NCBI GenBank assembly: GCA_947499955.1
Contig: CANMQI010000012.1
Coordinates: forward strand, 1 to 64,000
Source of the DNA: an uncultured Granulosicoccus sp.
Lineage (GTDB): Bacteria; Pseudomonadota; Gammaproteobacteria; Granulosicoccales; Granulosicoccaceae
Reading direction: 5' to 3'
DNA length: 64,000 bases
Both the position numbers and the translations under genes were made by a program. The notes beneath the pieces are model-generated. The model was not told the DNA's origin, ran no database searches, and saw nothing but the letters and a program-made list of their open reading frames with translations. Shown here one piece after another: positions 16,725 through 30,768 of the stretch (the stretch's first letter is position 1; each line of letters begins with the position of its first letter).

Positions 16725-19700
16725 ATGCGTCTGAGCCGTATCAAGATCGCCGGATTCAAATCCTTCGTCGACCCCACCGATATCAAGCTTCTCAGTCCGT
16801 TGGTCGGCATTGTCGGGCCTAACGGTTGCGGCAAGTCGAATACCATCGACGCGGTGCGCTGGGTCATGGGAGAGTCCTCTGCCAAGCATCTGCGTGGCGA
16901 ATCCATGGACGATGTCATCTTCGTCGGTTCCAGCTCCCGCAAGCCGGTAGGTCAGGCGTCGGTCGAGCTGGTATTCGATAATGCGGATGGTTCGCTGGGT
17001 GGCGAGTATGCGCAATATGCCGAGATTTCCATTCGCCGGGAAGTGAGTCGCGATGGGCAGTCCAAGTACGCACTCAACAATGTGCGGTGCCGGCGGCGCG
17101 ATATTCGCGACATCTTTCTGGGAACCGGCTTGGGTCCGCGCAGCTACGCGATCATCGAGCAGGGCATGATTTCACGGCTGATCGAAGCCAAACCCGAAGA
17201 CCTGCGGGTATTTCTGGAAGAGGCGGCCGGGATTTCCAAGTACAAGGAGCGGCGCAAGGAGACCGAAACCCGCATTCGCCACACCCGCGATAATCTGGAT
17301 CGCCTTGACGATCTGCGCGAAGAAGTGGACAAGCAGCTGGCTCATCTGAAGCGCCAGGCCAGTACCGCCGAACGCTACCAGCGCCTGAAGGCCGAGGAGC
17401 GCCAGAAGCGCGGCGAGCTGCTGGTGCTCAGGCGCCGCGAATTCGAGCAGTCCCGTGATCAGCAGGCGCTCAAGACCAGCGAGCTGGAGACCGAACTCGA
17501 GGGTGTGATGGCAGAGTTGCGCGCAGCGGAGAGTTCCATCGAGCTGGCGCGTGCCCAGCAGAGCGAGGCCTCCGAGAGTTTCTCGACGGTACAGGCGGAG
17601 TTCTATCGAATCGGTGGTGAGGTTGCTCGCATCGAGCAGACTATCGAACACACGCGGGAAACCCGTCATCAGCAGAGCCGGGAGCTGGCCGAGGTTGACA
17701 AGTCACTGGCCGAGTCATTGACTCATTTGCGTGACGATACCGCCCGCATTGCCGAAATTGCCGAGACGCTGGAAAATGACCAGCCGGCCTTCGACATGTT
17801 GCAGGATAGCCAGAAGCATTCAGCCGAGTTGCTGCTGCGAGCCGAGACCGAGCTGCAGGAGTGGCAGGCCCGCAATGATGCCTTCAACCGGCGTTTCTCC
17901 GAAGCCTCGCAGACCGCACAGGTTGAAAAATCCCGCATCGAACAGTTCGAACGCAGTCTGGCTGGCGCCGATACCCGTCTGAGGCGCCTGCGAGAAGAGC
18001 GTCAGGGTCTGGATATGGCACCCCTGCACGAGAAGATCGAGGAATCTCTCGAGCTGCAGGTAGAAGCTGCCGATGAGGAACAACGCCTGCAGGAATCACT
18101 GGGCCTGGCCAGTGAAAAGCAGCAGGTGCAGAAGGAGAGTATCCGTGAGCGGCGCGAAAAACTGGACAAGGCGCGCTCACGTGTGCAGTCCGGACTCGGT
18201 CGACTGGCCTCTCTGGAGGCGTTGCAACAGGCGGCTCTGGAGCCGGACAGCAGTGTCAAGGACAGCTGGTTGCAGACCAACGAACTGGACAATCTGCCGC
18301 GTCTGGCGCAGGGCATCACCGCCGATGCCGGTTGGGAGCGAGCGGTCGAGCTGGTACTCGGGCCGCATCTGGAAGCCGTGTGTGTGGACGGTGATGCCAT
18401 CATCGAGCGCTGCCTGCACGATATGCCCGAGGCGCAATTGACGCTGATCAATGCCTCCATGGGCAATGCGACCGCACCCGCTGGCACACTGGCCAGCAAG
18501 GTCAGTGGCGAGTTGCCCTTGGCAGACTTGCTGGCAGGTGTGCTGATTGCCGACGATCTGGCCGATGCGCTGCGTGTTCGTGCCAGTCTGCAACCGGGGC
18601 AGTCCGTGGTGACCCGTGAGGGTCTCTGGATGGGCGCCTCCTGGCTGCGTGTGGCGCGCGGCGATGCACAGGACAGTGTGTTGCTGCGGGCCACGGAAAT
18701 CACCGAATTGAAGAGTGAGCTGGCCGAGCTTGATACTCAGGTTGCACAGCTGAGTGAAGAACTCGATGAGCTCAGTCAGCAGCAGGACGAGCTGGAAACC
18801 CGGCGCGAGACGCTGTTGCATGCCTTCAACGACGCCGTGCGCAATCATTCACAGATCAGCTCGACCATCGCGGCCGATCGGCAGCGACTGGAGCAAGGTG
18901 ACAGGCGCACCCGCACGCTGGATGAGGAGATTGCGGAGATCGAGCAGGCGCGTGAACAGGAAGCCTATCAACTGGAGGATGCGGCCGGACGCAAGCTGGA
19001 AGCCGTCGAGTTGCTGGCCGAGCTGGAGCAGGAAAAGGCGCGGATCAGCGAAGAGCAGGATAACCTCAGGGCCAATCTGCAGAAGGCGCGTGAGCAGCGT
19101 GATGCGGATCGTGATGCCGGGCAGGAGCTGGCCATTCGGGTGGAGTCGATGCGCAGCGCGCGCAAGGCGACAGAGCAGAACCTGACCCGCATGCAGGAGC
19201 GGATCCGGCAGCTGACCGAACGTCAGGCAACACTCAATGCCATGCTCGCCAGCGAGGATGATGAAGATCCGCTGCTGGCACTGGAAGCCGGCCTGCAGCA
19301 GCATCTTGCCGGCAAGTCTGCCAGCGAAGCCTCGCTGCGTACGGCCCGAGATCAGCTCAATGGCATCGAGCAGCGATTGCGCGAGCATGAGCAGGCCCGA
19401 CAGCGTCATGACGCGCGATCACAGGCGGTTCGTGAAAAGGTCCACAGCCAGATCATGTCCGCGCAGGAAGTGGTCGTCAGGCTCAAGACGCTCGATGAGC
19501 AGTTGGCCGAACACGATTACCAGGTCAGCGAGATTCTCGAGAGCCTCAGTGAGGAGGCGAATGTCACGGACTGGGCTGCCGAGCTGGAAAAACTGGAAAG
19601 ACAGATTCAGCGACTGGGTCCCATCAACCTGGCCGCCATCGATGAACTGGCTGAGCAGAGCCAGCGCAAGCAATACCTGGATGAGCAGCATCTGGATGTG

Positions 19701-20228
19701 ACCGAGGCACTGGCAACGCTCGAGCGAGCCATTGCCAAGATCGATCGGGAAACCCGGTCTCGCTTCAAGGATACCTTCGACAAGGTCAATGCCAAGGTGG
19801 AAGAATTCTTTCCGCGGCTGTTTGGCGGTGGACACGGTTCTCTGCAGATGACCGGCGATGACTTGCTGAGCACCGGAGTGAGCGTCAACGCACAGCCTCC
19901 CGGCAAGCGGGTGAGTAACATACAGCTATTGTCCGGTGGTGAAAAAGCGCTGACGGCAGTTGCATTGGTTTTTGCATTTTTCGAGCTGAATCCATCGCCT
20001 TTCTGCATGCTTGACGAAGTGGACGCACCGCTGGATGACGCCAATGTCGGTCGCTTTTGCGAACTGGTCAAAGAAATGTCAGAGCGTGTACAATTTATCT
20101 TTATCACTCATAACAAAGTGACCATGGAGATGGCGCAGCAACTGATGGGCGTCACGATGAACGAGCCGGGCGTATCGCGTCTGGTAGCTGTAGACGTAAA
20201 CGAGGCTGTTGAACTGGCCGGTGTCTGA
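16725..20228 (+). CDS. smc: Chromosome segregation protein SMC
   Basis: Condensin-type ATPase that organises and segregates the chromosome, 1167 residues. The N-terminal Walker A is G-P-N-G-C-G-K-S at 31-38. Two long coiled coils (about 170-500 and 680-1010) flank a hinge at about 510-670. The C-terminal ABC signature is L-S-G-G-E-K-A and Walker B ends in M-L-D-E-V-D-A-P-L-D-D. The start M-R-L-S-R-I-K-I-A-G-F-K is standard for the family; the frame is open 22 codons further upstream. Bacteria carry either SMC-ScpAB or MukBEF, so this one belongs to the SMC group. ScpAB is not in the window. Confidence 0.97.
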   Translation: MRLSRIKIAGFKSFVDPTDIKLLSPLVGIVGPNGCGKSNTIDAVRWVMGESSAKHLRGESMDDVIFVGSSSRKPVGQASVELVFDNADGSLGGEYAQYAEISIRREVSRDGQSKYALNNVRCRRRDIRDIFLGTGLGPRSYAIIEQGMISRLIEAKPEDLRVFLEEAAGISKYKERRKETETRIRHTRDNLDRLDDLREEVDKQLAHLKRQASTAERYQRLKAEERQKRGELLVLRRREFEQSRDQQALKTSELETELEGVMAELRAAESSIELARAQQSEASESFSTVQAEFYRIGGEVARIEQTIEHTRETRHQQSRELAEVDKSLAESLTHLRDDTARIAEIAETLENDQPAFDMLQDSQKHSAELLLRAETELQEWQARNDAFNRRFSEASQTAQVEKSRIEQFERSLAGADTRLRRLREERQGLDMAPLHEKIEESLELQVEAADEEQRLQESLGLASEKQQVQKESIRERREKLDKARSRVQSGLGRLASLEALQQAALEPDSSVKDSWLQTNELDNLPRLAQGITADAGWERAVELVLGPHLEAVCVDGDAIIERCLHDMPEAQLTLINASMGNATAPAGTLASKVSGELPLADLLAGVLIADDLADALRVRASLQPGQSVVTREGLWMGASWLRVARGDAQDSVLLRATEITELKSELAELDTQVAQLSEELDELSQQQDELETRRETLLHAFNDAVRNHSQISSTIAADRQRLEQGDRRTRTLDEEIAEIEQAREQEAYQLEDAAGRKLEAVELLAELEQEKARISEEQDNLRANLQKAREQRDADRDAGQELAIRVESMRSARKATEQNLTRMQERIRQLTERQATLNAMLASEDDEDPLLALEAGLQQHLAGKSASEASLRTARDQLNGIEQRLREHEQARQRHDARSQAVREKVHSQIMSAQEVVVRLKTLDEQLAEHDYQVSEILESLSEEANVTDWAAELEKLERQIQRLGPINLAAIDELAEQSQRKQYLDEQHLDVTEALATLERAIAKIDRETRSRFKDTFDKVNAKVEEFFPRLFGGGHGSLQMTGDDLLSTGVSVNAQPPGKRVSNIQLLSGGEKALTAVALVFAFFELNPSPFCMLDEVDAPLDDANVGRFCELVKEMSERVQFIFITHNKVTMEMAQQLMGVTMNEPGVSRLVAVDVNEAVELAGV

Positions 20229-20303
20229 TGACACCTGCGGTTTGATGAGCTGACAATCAGACTCTCCGACAAGTCACATCTGTTCCGAACGAGGTAACGC
20301 CCT

Positions 20304-24050
<3,747 letters not shown>

Positions 24051-24219
24051 GGCAGATTTGTTCGTCAGACAGTCCTGTCAGCGACTTGTCGAGGCATATT
24101 CTGGGCCGCAAAGGCCCGCAATCCTCTACAATTGACGCAAGTCAGGCGCTTGCCGGGGCGCGCGCAGTGTGATCGGGGCCGTCAGGGCTGTTGTTGACCA
24201 TCAATTCAAGGAGAGTATC

Positions 24220-25167
24220 GTGACGTTTGCAGTGGTATTTCCCGGACAGGGCGCGCAGAGTGTCGGCATGCTGGCTGAGCTTGCTGCCGAACATGCAGTC
24301 GTCCAGCAGACCTTCGCTGAAGCTTCCGAGTCCCTGGGCAGGGATCTATGGGAGATGGCACAGACAGGTCCGGCGGAAGTGCTGAGCGATACTCGCATTA
24401 CTCAACCACTGATGTTCACCTCGGGTGTGGCTGTGTGGCGTGTTCTGAGTGAGTGCGGCTTGCCGGCTCCGGGCGCATTCGCCGGGCATAGTCTGGGTGA
24501 ATTCGCTGCCATGGTGGCCTCAGGTGCACTGTCATTCTCGGAAGGTCTGACACTGGTTCAACGTCGCGCCGAGCTGATGGCGGCAGCGGTTCCCGAAGGC
24601 GAAGGTGGCATGGCGGCCTTGATCGGCATGGGTGATGAGGCGGTGGTCGAGCTGTGTGCCTCGATCAGCGGCGAGCGCATCAGTGAGGCCGTGAACTTCA
24701 ATGCACCGGGTCAGGTAGCCATCTCCGGACACCTTGATGCCTTGCAGAAGACCGTCGATACGGCGCGTGAGCAAGGCTGTCGCAAGGCGCTGATGCTGGC
24801 CGTGAGCGTACCCAACCATTCATCCCTGATGAAGGATGCGGGTCTGGAGCTTGCCAGGACCATTGATACCCTGAGGTTCTCCGAGCCTTCCGCACCATTG
24901 GTCCAGAATGCAACAGCTGCTGCGGCCCCCGATCTGGAAACCCTGCTGGGTCATCTGAAGGCACATGTCTACAATCCGGTCTACTGGACCCGCACTGTGG
25001 AGACGCTGCGCGATGTGCATGGTGTGAGTACCATCATCGAAGCAGGTCCAGGCAAGGTGCTGACCGGTCTGGGCAAACGCATTGATCGATCACTGCCGAC
25101 CTTGCCTGTGGACTCGCCGGCAACCTTGGCGGCAGCGTTGGAAGCCGTGGGCGTGACGGCGGCCTGA
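24220..25167 (+). CDS. fabD: Malonyl-CoA:ACP transacylase
   Basis: Loads malonyl groups onto acyl carrier protein for fatty-acid elongation. 315 residues. The N-terminal F-P-G-Q-G-A-Q-S motif, nucleophile Ser91 in G-H-S-L-G, and His200 in V-P-N-H-S-S are as expected. The start is GTG with a strong AAGGAGAG 5-6 nt before it; upstream in-frame codons to 24169 look non-coding. It opens a fab cluster, but fabH and plsX, often found before fabD, are not here. Confidence 0.96.
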   Translation: MTFAVVFPGQGAQSVGMLAELAAEHAVVQQTFAEASESLGRDLWEMAQTGPAEVLSDTRITQPLMFTSGVAVWRVLSECGLPAPGAFAGHSLGEFAAMVASGALSFSEGLTLVQRRAELMAAAVPEGEGGMAALIGMGDEAVVELCASISGERISEAVNFNAPGQVAISGHLDALQKTVDTAREQGCRKALMLAVSVPNHSSLMKDAGLELARTIDTLRFSEPSAPLVQNATAAAAPDLETLLGHLKAHVYNPVYWTRTVETLRDVHGVSTIIEAGPGKVLTGLGKRIDRSLPTLPVDSPATLAAALEAVGVTAA

Positions 25168-25213
25168 AGGTCGCCTCTCGACAATACGTGAAACCGATAC
25201 GGAAGAGCAGACA

Positions 25214-25966
25214 TTGACTGAATCAATTCTTGAAAATCAGGTGGCGCTGGTCACCGGCGCAAGCCGTGGCATCGGTGCTGCCATCAGCGACCTGCTGGGT
25301 GCCAACGGCGCCACGGTCATCGGTACGGCGACCTCCGAGAAGGGCGCAGAGGCCATCAGTGCGCGCTTCGCTGCAGCCGGTATCAAGGGCCGTGGCCTGT
25401 GCCTGAATGTGACCGATGCTGACAAGACCGAGGCGGCCATCAAGCAGATCACTGATACTTACGGCTCCATCTCCATCCTGGTGAACAACGCCGGTATCAC
25501 ACGTGACAATCTCTTCATGCGCATGAAGGACAGCGAGTGGGACGAGGTCATTGCCACCAACCTGACCAGCGTCTATCGTCTGTGCCGGCTGGTCGTCAAG
25601 CCCATGGTGAAGGCACGAGGTGGACGGATCATCAACATCAGCTCGGTGGTCGGAATCACCGGTAACGCCGGTCAGGTGAATTATTCAGCATCCAAGGCCG
25701 GTGTTCTGGGCATGACCAAGTCGCTGGCTCGCGAATTGGGATCACGCTCCATCACCATCAACGCAGTGGCGCCCGGGTTCATCGAATCCGACATGACCAA
25801 TGCCTTGCCCGAAGAGCAGAAAGACAAACTCAAGAGCGAAATTGCTCTGGGACGACTGGGAACGCCTGACGATATCGCTCAGACGTGTCTGTTTCTCGCA
25901 TCACCTGCGGCGTCCTATATCACTGGTCAAACCATCAGCGTCAACGGTGGCATGGTCATGACGTGA
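25214..25966 (+). CDS. fabG: 3-oxoacyl-ACP reductase FabG
   Basis: NADPH-dependent reductase of the fatty-acid cycle, SDR family. 250 residues. T-G-A-S-R-G-I-G at 14-21, N-N-A-G at 91-94, and the catalytic Ser144, Tyr157 and Lys161 are present. The start is TTG, with GGAAGAG about 7 nt upstream. The fabD stop is 46 bp before it. Confidence 0.96.
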   Translation: MTESILENQVALVTGASRGIGAAISDLLGANGATVIGTATSEKGAEAISARFAAAGIKGRGLCLNVTDADKTEAAIKQITDTYGSISILVNNAGITRDNLFMRMKDSEWDEVIATNLTSVYRLCRLVVKPMVKARGGRIINISSVVGITGNAGQVNYSASKAGVLGMTKSLARELGSRSITINAVAPGFIESDMTNALPEEQKDKLKSEIALGRLGTPDDIAQTCLFLASPAASYITGQTISVNGGMVMT

Positions 25967-26139
25967 ACCGCATGGGAGGGTTACGTCCCTTGCGATTGTC
26001 CGGCCCGCAGGAGGCTCGGAATTCAGGTCATGGTTGAGTCCGCTGGCGGATTCAGGCAATGTACCTGTAGTATTCAGAAATTCCTGCGTTGTTTATCCTC
26101 AGCTAGTCCTTATTGTCACAAGAAGAATTTGCGTAAGAG

Positions 26140-26169
26140 TTGGCACGTTCCGGTGGAACTCACTACAAT
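26140..26169 (+). promoter_or_regulatory. Sigma-70 promoter of acpP
   Basis: TTGGCA (26140-26145) and TACAAT (26164-26169) are separated by 18 bp, giving a start point near 26176 and a short leader with GGAGG before the acpP ATG at 26218. The region 25967-26217 is the most AT-rich part of the fab cluster. A separate strong promoter for acpP fits its need for very high expression. Confidence 0.65.
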
Positions 26170-26217
26170 GGTGGTACGGCTGAGGCCGCTTAATTTTTTT
26201 CGGAGGTTTATCCCACA

Positions 26218-26460
26218 ATGAGCAGTATTGACGAACGCGTCAAAAAGATAGTCGTAGAGCAGCTTGGCGTAAAAGAAGAAGAAGTTACGACCAAAGCTTC
26301 ATTTGTCGAAGATCTAGGCGCAGATTCTCTCGATACGGTCGAGCTAGTGATGGCGCTCGAAGAAGAATTCGAGTGCGAGATCCCCGATGAAGAGGCCGAG
26401 AAGATCACTACGGTCGAACAGGCGGTTGACTACGTCACAGCACATATCGACCAGGCTTGA
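26218..26460 (+). CDS. acpP: Acyl carrier protein
   Basis: Carries growing acyl chains on a 4'-phosphopantetheine arm. 80 acidic residues. The arm attaches to Ser37 in [16 protein letters not shown] lies about 12 nt before the ATG. Its codon use differs from its neighbours, with CTA, GTA and AAA codons that are rare in the surrounding genes. It is flanked by its own promoter and a downstream hairpin. Confidence 0.98.
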   Translation: MSSIDERVKKIVVEQLGVKEEEVTTKASFVEDLGADSLDTVELVMALEEEFECEIPDEEAEKITTVEQAVDYVTAHIDQA

Positions 26461-26513
26461 TCGGTCCGGGTCGCAGCAAGCCTGTGACCCATGATCGTTT
26501 ATTGGTAGTTAGG

Positions 26514-26531
26514 CTTGCCGTTTTCGGCAAG
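26514..26531 (+). terminator. Hairpin between acpP and fabF
   Basis: CTTGCCG-TTTT-CGGCAAG is a 7-bp stem with a 4-nt loop, 54 bp after the acpP stop. A second inverted repeat (AACCTGG type) lies at 26558-26585. The downstream sequence has no T-run, so this may be a partial terminator or an mRNA 3' stabiliser that raises acpP over fabF. The rest of 26461-26731 shows nothing else recognisable. Confidence 0.45.
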
Positions 26532-26731
26532 TCTGTTCAGAACAGGTAAGGAGGCCGCCAGGTTTCGATATCCGTTCGAACCTGGATGCACGGGTCGGAG
26601 TAGATCTCCGGCCGGATTGCAGACAGATCGAATCAGATAACCGGCGGTGCGGCTTTCTTGTTGTAGTGGTTGTAAAGTGTCTTTCAGGCGCGCCAGTCGC
26701 GCAGCAAAGTTTATTTCGGAGCTGAACGGGT

Positions 26732-27979
26732 TTGACGCGTAGACGAGTAGCGGTAACCGGACTGGGTCTCGTGACTCCAGTTGGCGGTCAGGTCGAGGAC
26801 AGCTGGAAGAATATTCTGGCGGGAGTGTCCGGTGCGTCCACCATCACGGACTTCGACGTGTCCGCGTATAGCACCCGCTTCAGTGCCTCTGTCAAGGATT
26901 TTGACACAGCGGCCTATTTCACCCCCAAGGAAGCACGCAAGATGGACATCTTTGTCCATTACGGCGTGGCTGCCGGCATGCAGGCCATTCGTGATGCCGG
27001 TCTGGAAGAATCAGAGGGGCTGGACCTGGAACGAGTCGGTGTATCCATCGGCTCCGGCATTGGCGGACTGCCCAATATCGAGGCGCAGCATCGGGCCCTG
27101 ATTGCAGGCGGCCCTCGCAAGGTGTCGCCGTTTTTCGTCCCGTCCACCATCATCAACATGATCAGTGGCAACCTGTCCATCAAGTTCGGCTACAAGGGTC
27201 CCAATCTGTGCATGGTGACAGCTTGTACGACCGGTACTCACAACATCGGTGATGCCGCACGCATCATCGAGTACGGCGATGCGGATGTCATGGTTGCCGG
27301 TGGCGCAGAGATGGCCACATGCCCGCTGGGGCTGGCAGGCTTTGGCGCTGCGCGGGCACTGTCCACGAACAATGACAACCCGGCTGCTGCCAGTCGCCCC
27401 TGGGACAAGGATCGCGACGGCTTCGTACTGGGAGACGGCGCGGGTATCATGGTGCTGGAAGAGTACGAACACGCCAAGGCACGGGGTGCCAGAATCTATT
27501 GTGAAGTCGTCGGCTACGGTATGAGTGGCGACGCTTATCACATGACACTGCCCTCCGAGAGTGGCGAGGGCGCTGCGCGCTGCATGAAGGCTGCCATGCG
27601 CAATGCCGGACTGGCGCCTGACGATATCGATTACATCAACGCGCACGGTACCTCCACCCCCGCAGGCGATGTCGCCGAGACCGATGCCATCAAGACGGCG
27701 CTTGGGTCTCACGCACAATCTGTCCTGGTCAGCTCCACCAAGAGCATGACAGGTCATCTGCTGGGTGCTGCCGGTGGTGCCGAAGCGGTCTTCTCGGTAC
27801 TGGCACTGCGCGATCAGATTGCTCCACCGACCATCAATCTGGACAACCCCGGCGAAGGCTGTGATCTGGATTACGTCGCCAACAAGAGTCGGGAAGCCTC
27901 GCTGAAGGTCACCATGTCGAATTCCTTCGGATTCGGCGGTACCAACGGCACGCTGATATTCGCGAAAGACGGCGTGTGA
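26732..27979 (+). CDS. fabF: Beta-ketoacyl-ACP synthase II
   Basis: Condensing enzyme for chain elongation. 415 residues, thiolase fold. Catalytic Cys165 in T-A-C-T-T-G-T-H, first His in N-A-H-G-T-S-T-P, second His in [13 protein letters not shown]. The start is TTG, with CGGAG about 10 nt upstream. The stop overlaps the mltG GTG start. Confidence 0.96.
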   Translation: MTRRRVAVTGLGLVTPVGGQVEDSWKNILAGVSGASTITDFDVSAYSTRFSASVKDFDTAAYFTPKEARKMDIFVHYGVAAGMQAIRDAGLEESEGLDLERVGVSIGSGIGGLPNIEAQHRALIAGGPRKVSPFFVPSTIINMISGNLSIKFGYKGPNLCMVTACTTGTHNIGDAARIIEYGDADVMVAGGAEMATCPLGLAGFGAARALSTNNDNPAAASRPWDKDRDGFVLGDGAGIMVLEEYEHAKARGARIYCEVVGYGMSGDAYHMTLPSESGEGAARCMKAAMRNAGLAPDDIDYINAHGTSTPAGDVAETDAIKTALGSHAQSVLVSSTKSMTGHLLGAAGGAEAVFSVLALRDQIAPPTINLDNPGEGCDLDYVANKSREASLKVTMSNSFGFGGTNGTLIFAKDGV

Positions 27980-28983
27980 TTCGTTTTCTGCTGTTGCTTG
28001 TCACGCTCGCCGTGGCAGCTGCCGGTTGGTATGGCTGGACTGATTACAATCGTTATCTGAATGCACCGCTGGATCTGCCGGACACGGGTGAAACCTTCAC
28101 GATCGAGAAGGGCTGGTCAGCCCGGCGAGTAACCGCGGAACTCGAACAGCAGGGCGTCATCGACAAGCGCTACTGGTTCGACCTGTACATCCGTCTGAGC
28201 AAGAAAGCCGGTGGAATCAAGACCGGCGAGTATCGCCTGCTGGCGCCGCTGACTGTTCCCGGTCTGCTGGATACCTTCCTCGAGGGGCAGACGACCCAGT
28301 ATTCACAAAGCGTCATCGAAGGCTACAACTGGCGACAGACGCTAGCCCATATCGCCGCCTCAAGCGATCTTCAGCACACGCTGACGGACGAGCAGATGGC
28401 ATCGCCCGACAGTGTCATGGCCTTGCTGGGATTTCCGGGCGAGCACCCTGAGGGGCAATTCTACGCCGACACCTACGCGTTTCCCCGAGGCACCACCGAT
28501 GTGGAGTTTCTGGTTCGTGCGAAGCAGACCATGGACCGTGTACTGGCGGAAGAATGGGCCGAGCGTCAGGCTGATCTGCCATTGGAGAGTCCCTACGAGG
28601 CGCTGATTCTGGCATCGATAGTCGAGAAAGAGACGGCGCTGGTCAGCGAGCGCCCCTTGATCGCCGGCGTCTTTGTGTCACGGCTGCGCAAGAACATGCG
28701 CCTGCAGACCGACCCCACCGTCATCTACGGCATCGGTGAAAGCTATGATGGTGATATCCGGCGCAAGGATCTGACGACCGATACACCCTACAATACCTAC
28801 ACGCGGGCAGGTCTGCCGCCGACACCCATCGCCATGGTGGGACGTGAGGCGATACACGCCGTGATGCACCCGGACGACACGACTGCTCTGTATTTCGTGG
28901 CGCGAGGTGATGGCTCTCACCAGTTTTCCGAGACCCTGTCGGAACACAATGCCGCGGTGCGCAAGTATCAGCTGAAGCGCTGA
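27976..28983 (+). CDS. mltG: Endolytic murein transglycosylase MltG
   Basis: Inner-membrane lytic transglycosylase (YceG) that cuts nascent glycan strands and sets their length. 335 residues. An N-terminal membrane helix at about 3-20 is followed by a LysM-like region at about 40-95 and the YceG catalytic domain. The likely catalytic Glu217 lies in [11 protein letters not shown] start, 4-bp overlap with fabF. pabC, which lies between fabF and mltG in E. coli, is missing. Confidence 0.94.
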   Translation: MIRFLLLLVTLAVAAAGWYGWTDYNRYLNAPLDLPDTGETFTIEKGWSARRVTAELEQQGVIDKRYWFDLYIRLSKKAGGIKTGEYRLLAPLTVPGLLDTFLEGQTTQYSQSVIEGYNWRQTLAHIAASSDLQHTLTDEQMASPDSVMALLGFPGEHPEGQFYADTYAFPRGTTDVEFLVRAKQTMDRVLAEEWAERQADLPLESPYEALILASIVEKETALVSERPLIAGVFVSRLRKNMRLQTDPTVIYGIGESYDGDIRRKDLTTDTPYNTYTRAGLPPTPIAMVGREAIHAVMHPDDTTALYFVARGDGSHQFSETLSEHNAAVRKYQLKR

Positions 28984-29149
28984 TAGAATTACCAAATCGG
29001 CTGAATTCTCGTGACACCGGCAACCGTTTGCGAAGCTGTCGTGGCGTGATGATCGGTGAGCGTGCCAAGATCCGACTGATGCCGCGCGACGATGATCGAG
29101 CGAGGTGTCGCCGATGACCCAACCACAAGCAGCCCGGAGTGATATACGC

Positions 29150-29782
29150 ATGACTGAAGGACGTGGCAAGTTCATCACTCTGGAAGGACTCGAGGGCGTG
29201 GGCAAGACAACCAATCGGCAATTTGTCGAGGCTCTGCTGGATGATGCCGATATTTCCTTCGTCGGTACCCGTGAACCCGGCGGCACCCCTCTCGGGGAAT
29301 CGCTGCGTGAACTCGTTCTGGCGGCCGATGGTCAGATGCAGGATCTGACCGAATTGCTGTTGATGACAGCGTCCCGGGTCGAGCATATTGCCAACGTGAT
29401 CGAGCCGGCGCTGGCCGCGGGTCAATGGGTGCTGTGCGATCGTTTCCTGGATGCCAGCATTGCCTATCAGGGGGCAGGACGCCAGTTGGGCGTTGAACGG
29501 GTGGCCGAACTGCACCGTCTGATGGGGGTGACACTGGAACCTGATCTGACACTGCTGCTGGATATGCCGGTCGAAGCCGGGCTCGAACGCATGGCGGCAC
29601 GAGGCACACCGGACAGAATCGAGCGCGAAGCGCTGGCCTTCTTCGAACGTGCCCGTCAGGCGTATCTGCAGCAGGCTGTCATGGCGCCGGAACGCGTGGT
29701 AGTGGTGGATGCCGGCAAGTCACTTGATGACGTGCAGGAGTCGGTTCGACAAGCGTTGCAGCCCATGCTGGAGCGCGGCTGA
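29150..29782 (+). CDS. tmk: Thymidylate kinase
   Basis: Phosphorylates dTMP to dTDP. 210 residues from this ATG, close to the 213 of E. coli. P-loop G-L-E-G-V-G-K-T at about 13-20, and the D-R-F motif in C-D-R-F-L-D-A-S-I-A-Y-Q-G. GGAG stands 10 nt upstream. Other in-frame starts are ATG 29114 (also with a GAGG upstream) and GTG 29105; they add 12 and 15 residues not typical of the family. It is followed by holB after 1 bp. Confidence 0.94.
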   Translation: MTEGRGKFITLEGLEGVGKTTNRQFVEALLDDADISFVGTREPGGTPLGESLRELVLAADGQMQDLTELLLMTASRVEHIANVIEPALAAGQWVLCDRFLDASIAYQGAGRQLGVERVAELHRLMGVTLEPDLTLLLDMPVEAGLERMAARGTPDRIEREALAFFERARQAYLQQAVMAPERVVVVDAGKSLDDVQESVRQALQPMLERG

Positions 29783-29783
29783 C

Positions 29784-30758
29784 ATGGATGCATTGACTGC
29801 CTGCCCACCCTGGCTGCGTGAAGACGGGGCTGCCCTGATGGCGCGCTCCAGCGAAGGTCGACTGCCTCATGCCATTCTGCTGGGCGGCATCAACGGTATA
29901 GGAAAACGGGCTTTCTCGCAGTGGCTGGCGGAATCGTTGCTGTGTCGCAACCGAGGCGATTCCGGGGCCTGCGGGCAGTGCGATTCCTGCCTGCAGTTGC
30001 TCGCCGGAGCGCATCCCGACTTTCGCAAACTGTTGCCCGAAGGGGCCAATGCCGCGATCAAGGTCGATCCGATCCGTGACCTGGTGGAGTGGTTGCAGCT
30101 GACAGCCAGTCAGGGAAGTTATCGCATTGCGGTTCTGGAGCAGGCGGACAGCATGAATCGCAATGCCGCCAACAGTCTGCTGAAAACACTCGAAGAGCCC
30201 AGTGATCATGCGGTGATCATTCTCAGCGCCACGCGTACCGGTGCCTTGCCGCCGACCGTTCGCAGTCGTTGTCAGACCATCAACCTGAAGATGCACGACA
30301 AGGCCGCGGCACTCGAATGGTTGTCACAGTCGCTCGATGATCCGGAGACGGCGCTGTTGGAAGCCGGAGGCGGGCCTTATGCAGCTGTCGCCATGCACAA
30401 TGAAACGTATCTGGCTGCGCGCGAACTGTTGCTCAAGGCCTGGCACGATCTCTTTCTGCACAAGGGCAGCGTTGGCCGCATCAGTGATTCGCTGGCTGAC
30501 CTTGACACCTCGCTGTGTCTGGCGACCTTCAGTCGCTGGACCTTGCTGGCGGCAAAGCAGGGTGCGAATCTGACCATAGAGGCCAACCCGGCAGTCCGAG
30601 AGGTTATCTCGGAGACTCAGAATCGACTTACCAATGAGCAATGGTTCACACTTCACGAGCGTTTACTGCAATTACACCGCTCTGACAGTGCCAGCTTCAA
30701 GACGCAGGCTGTGCTGGAGGGAATGTTTGCCGATACGAGAATCATGACCAACAGCTGA
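29784..30758 (+). CDS. holB: DNA polymerase III subunit delta'
   Basis: Clamp-loader subunit. 324 residues. AAA+ fold with a zinc module C-R-N-R-G-D-S-G-A-C-G-Q-C-D-S-C at about 55-70. The P-loop is degenerate (G-I-N-G-I-G-K-R), as is normal for delta', which does not hydrolyse ATP. The tmk-holB-pilZ order is the standard arrangement in pseudomonads and relatives. The frame is open to 29709, but that part lies inside tmk. Confidence 0.94.
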   Translation: MDALTACPPWLREDGAALMARSSEGRLPHAILLGGINGIGKRAFSQWLAESLLCRNRGDSGACGQCDSCLQLLAGAHPDFRKLLPEGANAAIKVDPIRDLVEWLQLTASQGSYRIAVLEQADSMNRNAANSLLKTLEEPSDHAVIILSATRTGALPPTVRSRCQTINLKMHDKAAALEWLSQSLDDPETALLEAGGGPYAAVAMHNETYLAARELLLKAWHDLFLHKGSVGRISDSLADLDTSLCLATFSRWTLLAAKQGANLTIEANPAVREVISETQNRLTNEQWFTLHERLLQLHRSDSASFKTQAVLEGMFADTRIMTNS

Positions 30759-30768
30759 AGTCTTTCCA

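Noticed and set aside
24127-24132. TACAAT as a fabD promoter -10
   Set aside because: No acceptable -35 lies 15-19 bp upstream, so the match alone is not enough.
26461-26731. Riboswitch or small RNA between acpP and fabF
   Set aside because: Several short inverted repeats are present, but no known riboswitch core or conserved fold can be recognised by eye.
29784-30758. Mutated Walker A motif in holB as a sign of decay
   Set aside because: The delta' subunit normally has a degenerate P-loop and does not hydrolyse ATP.
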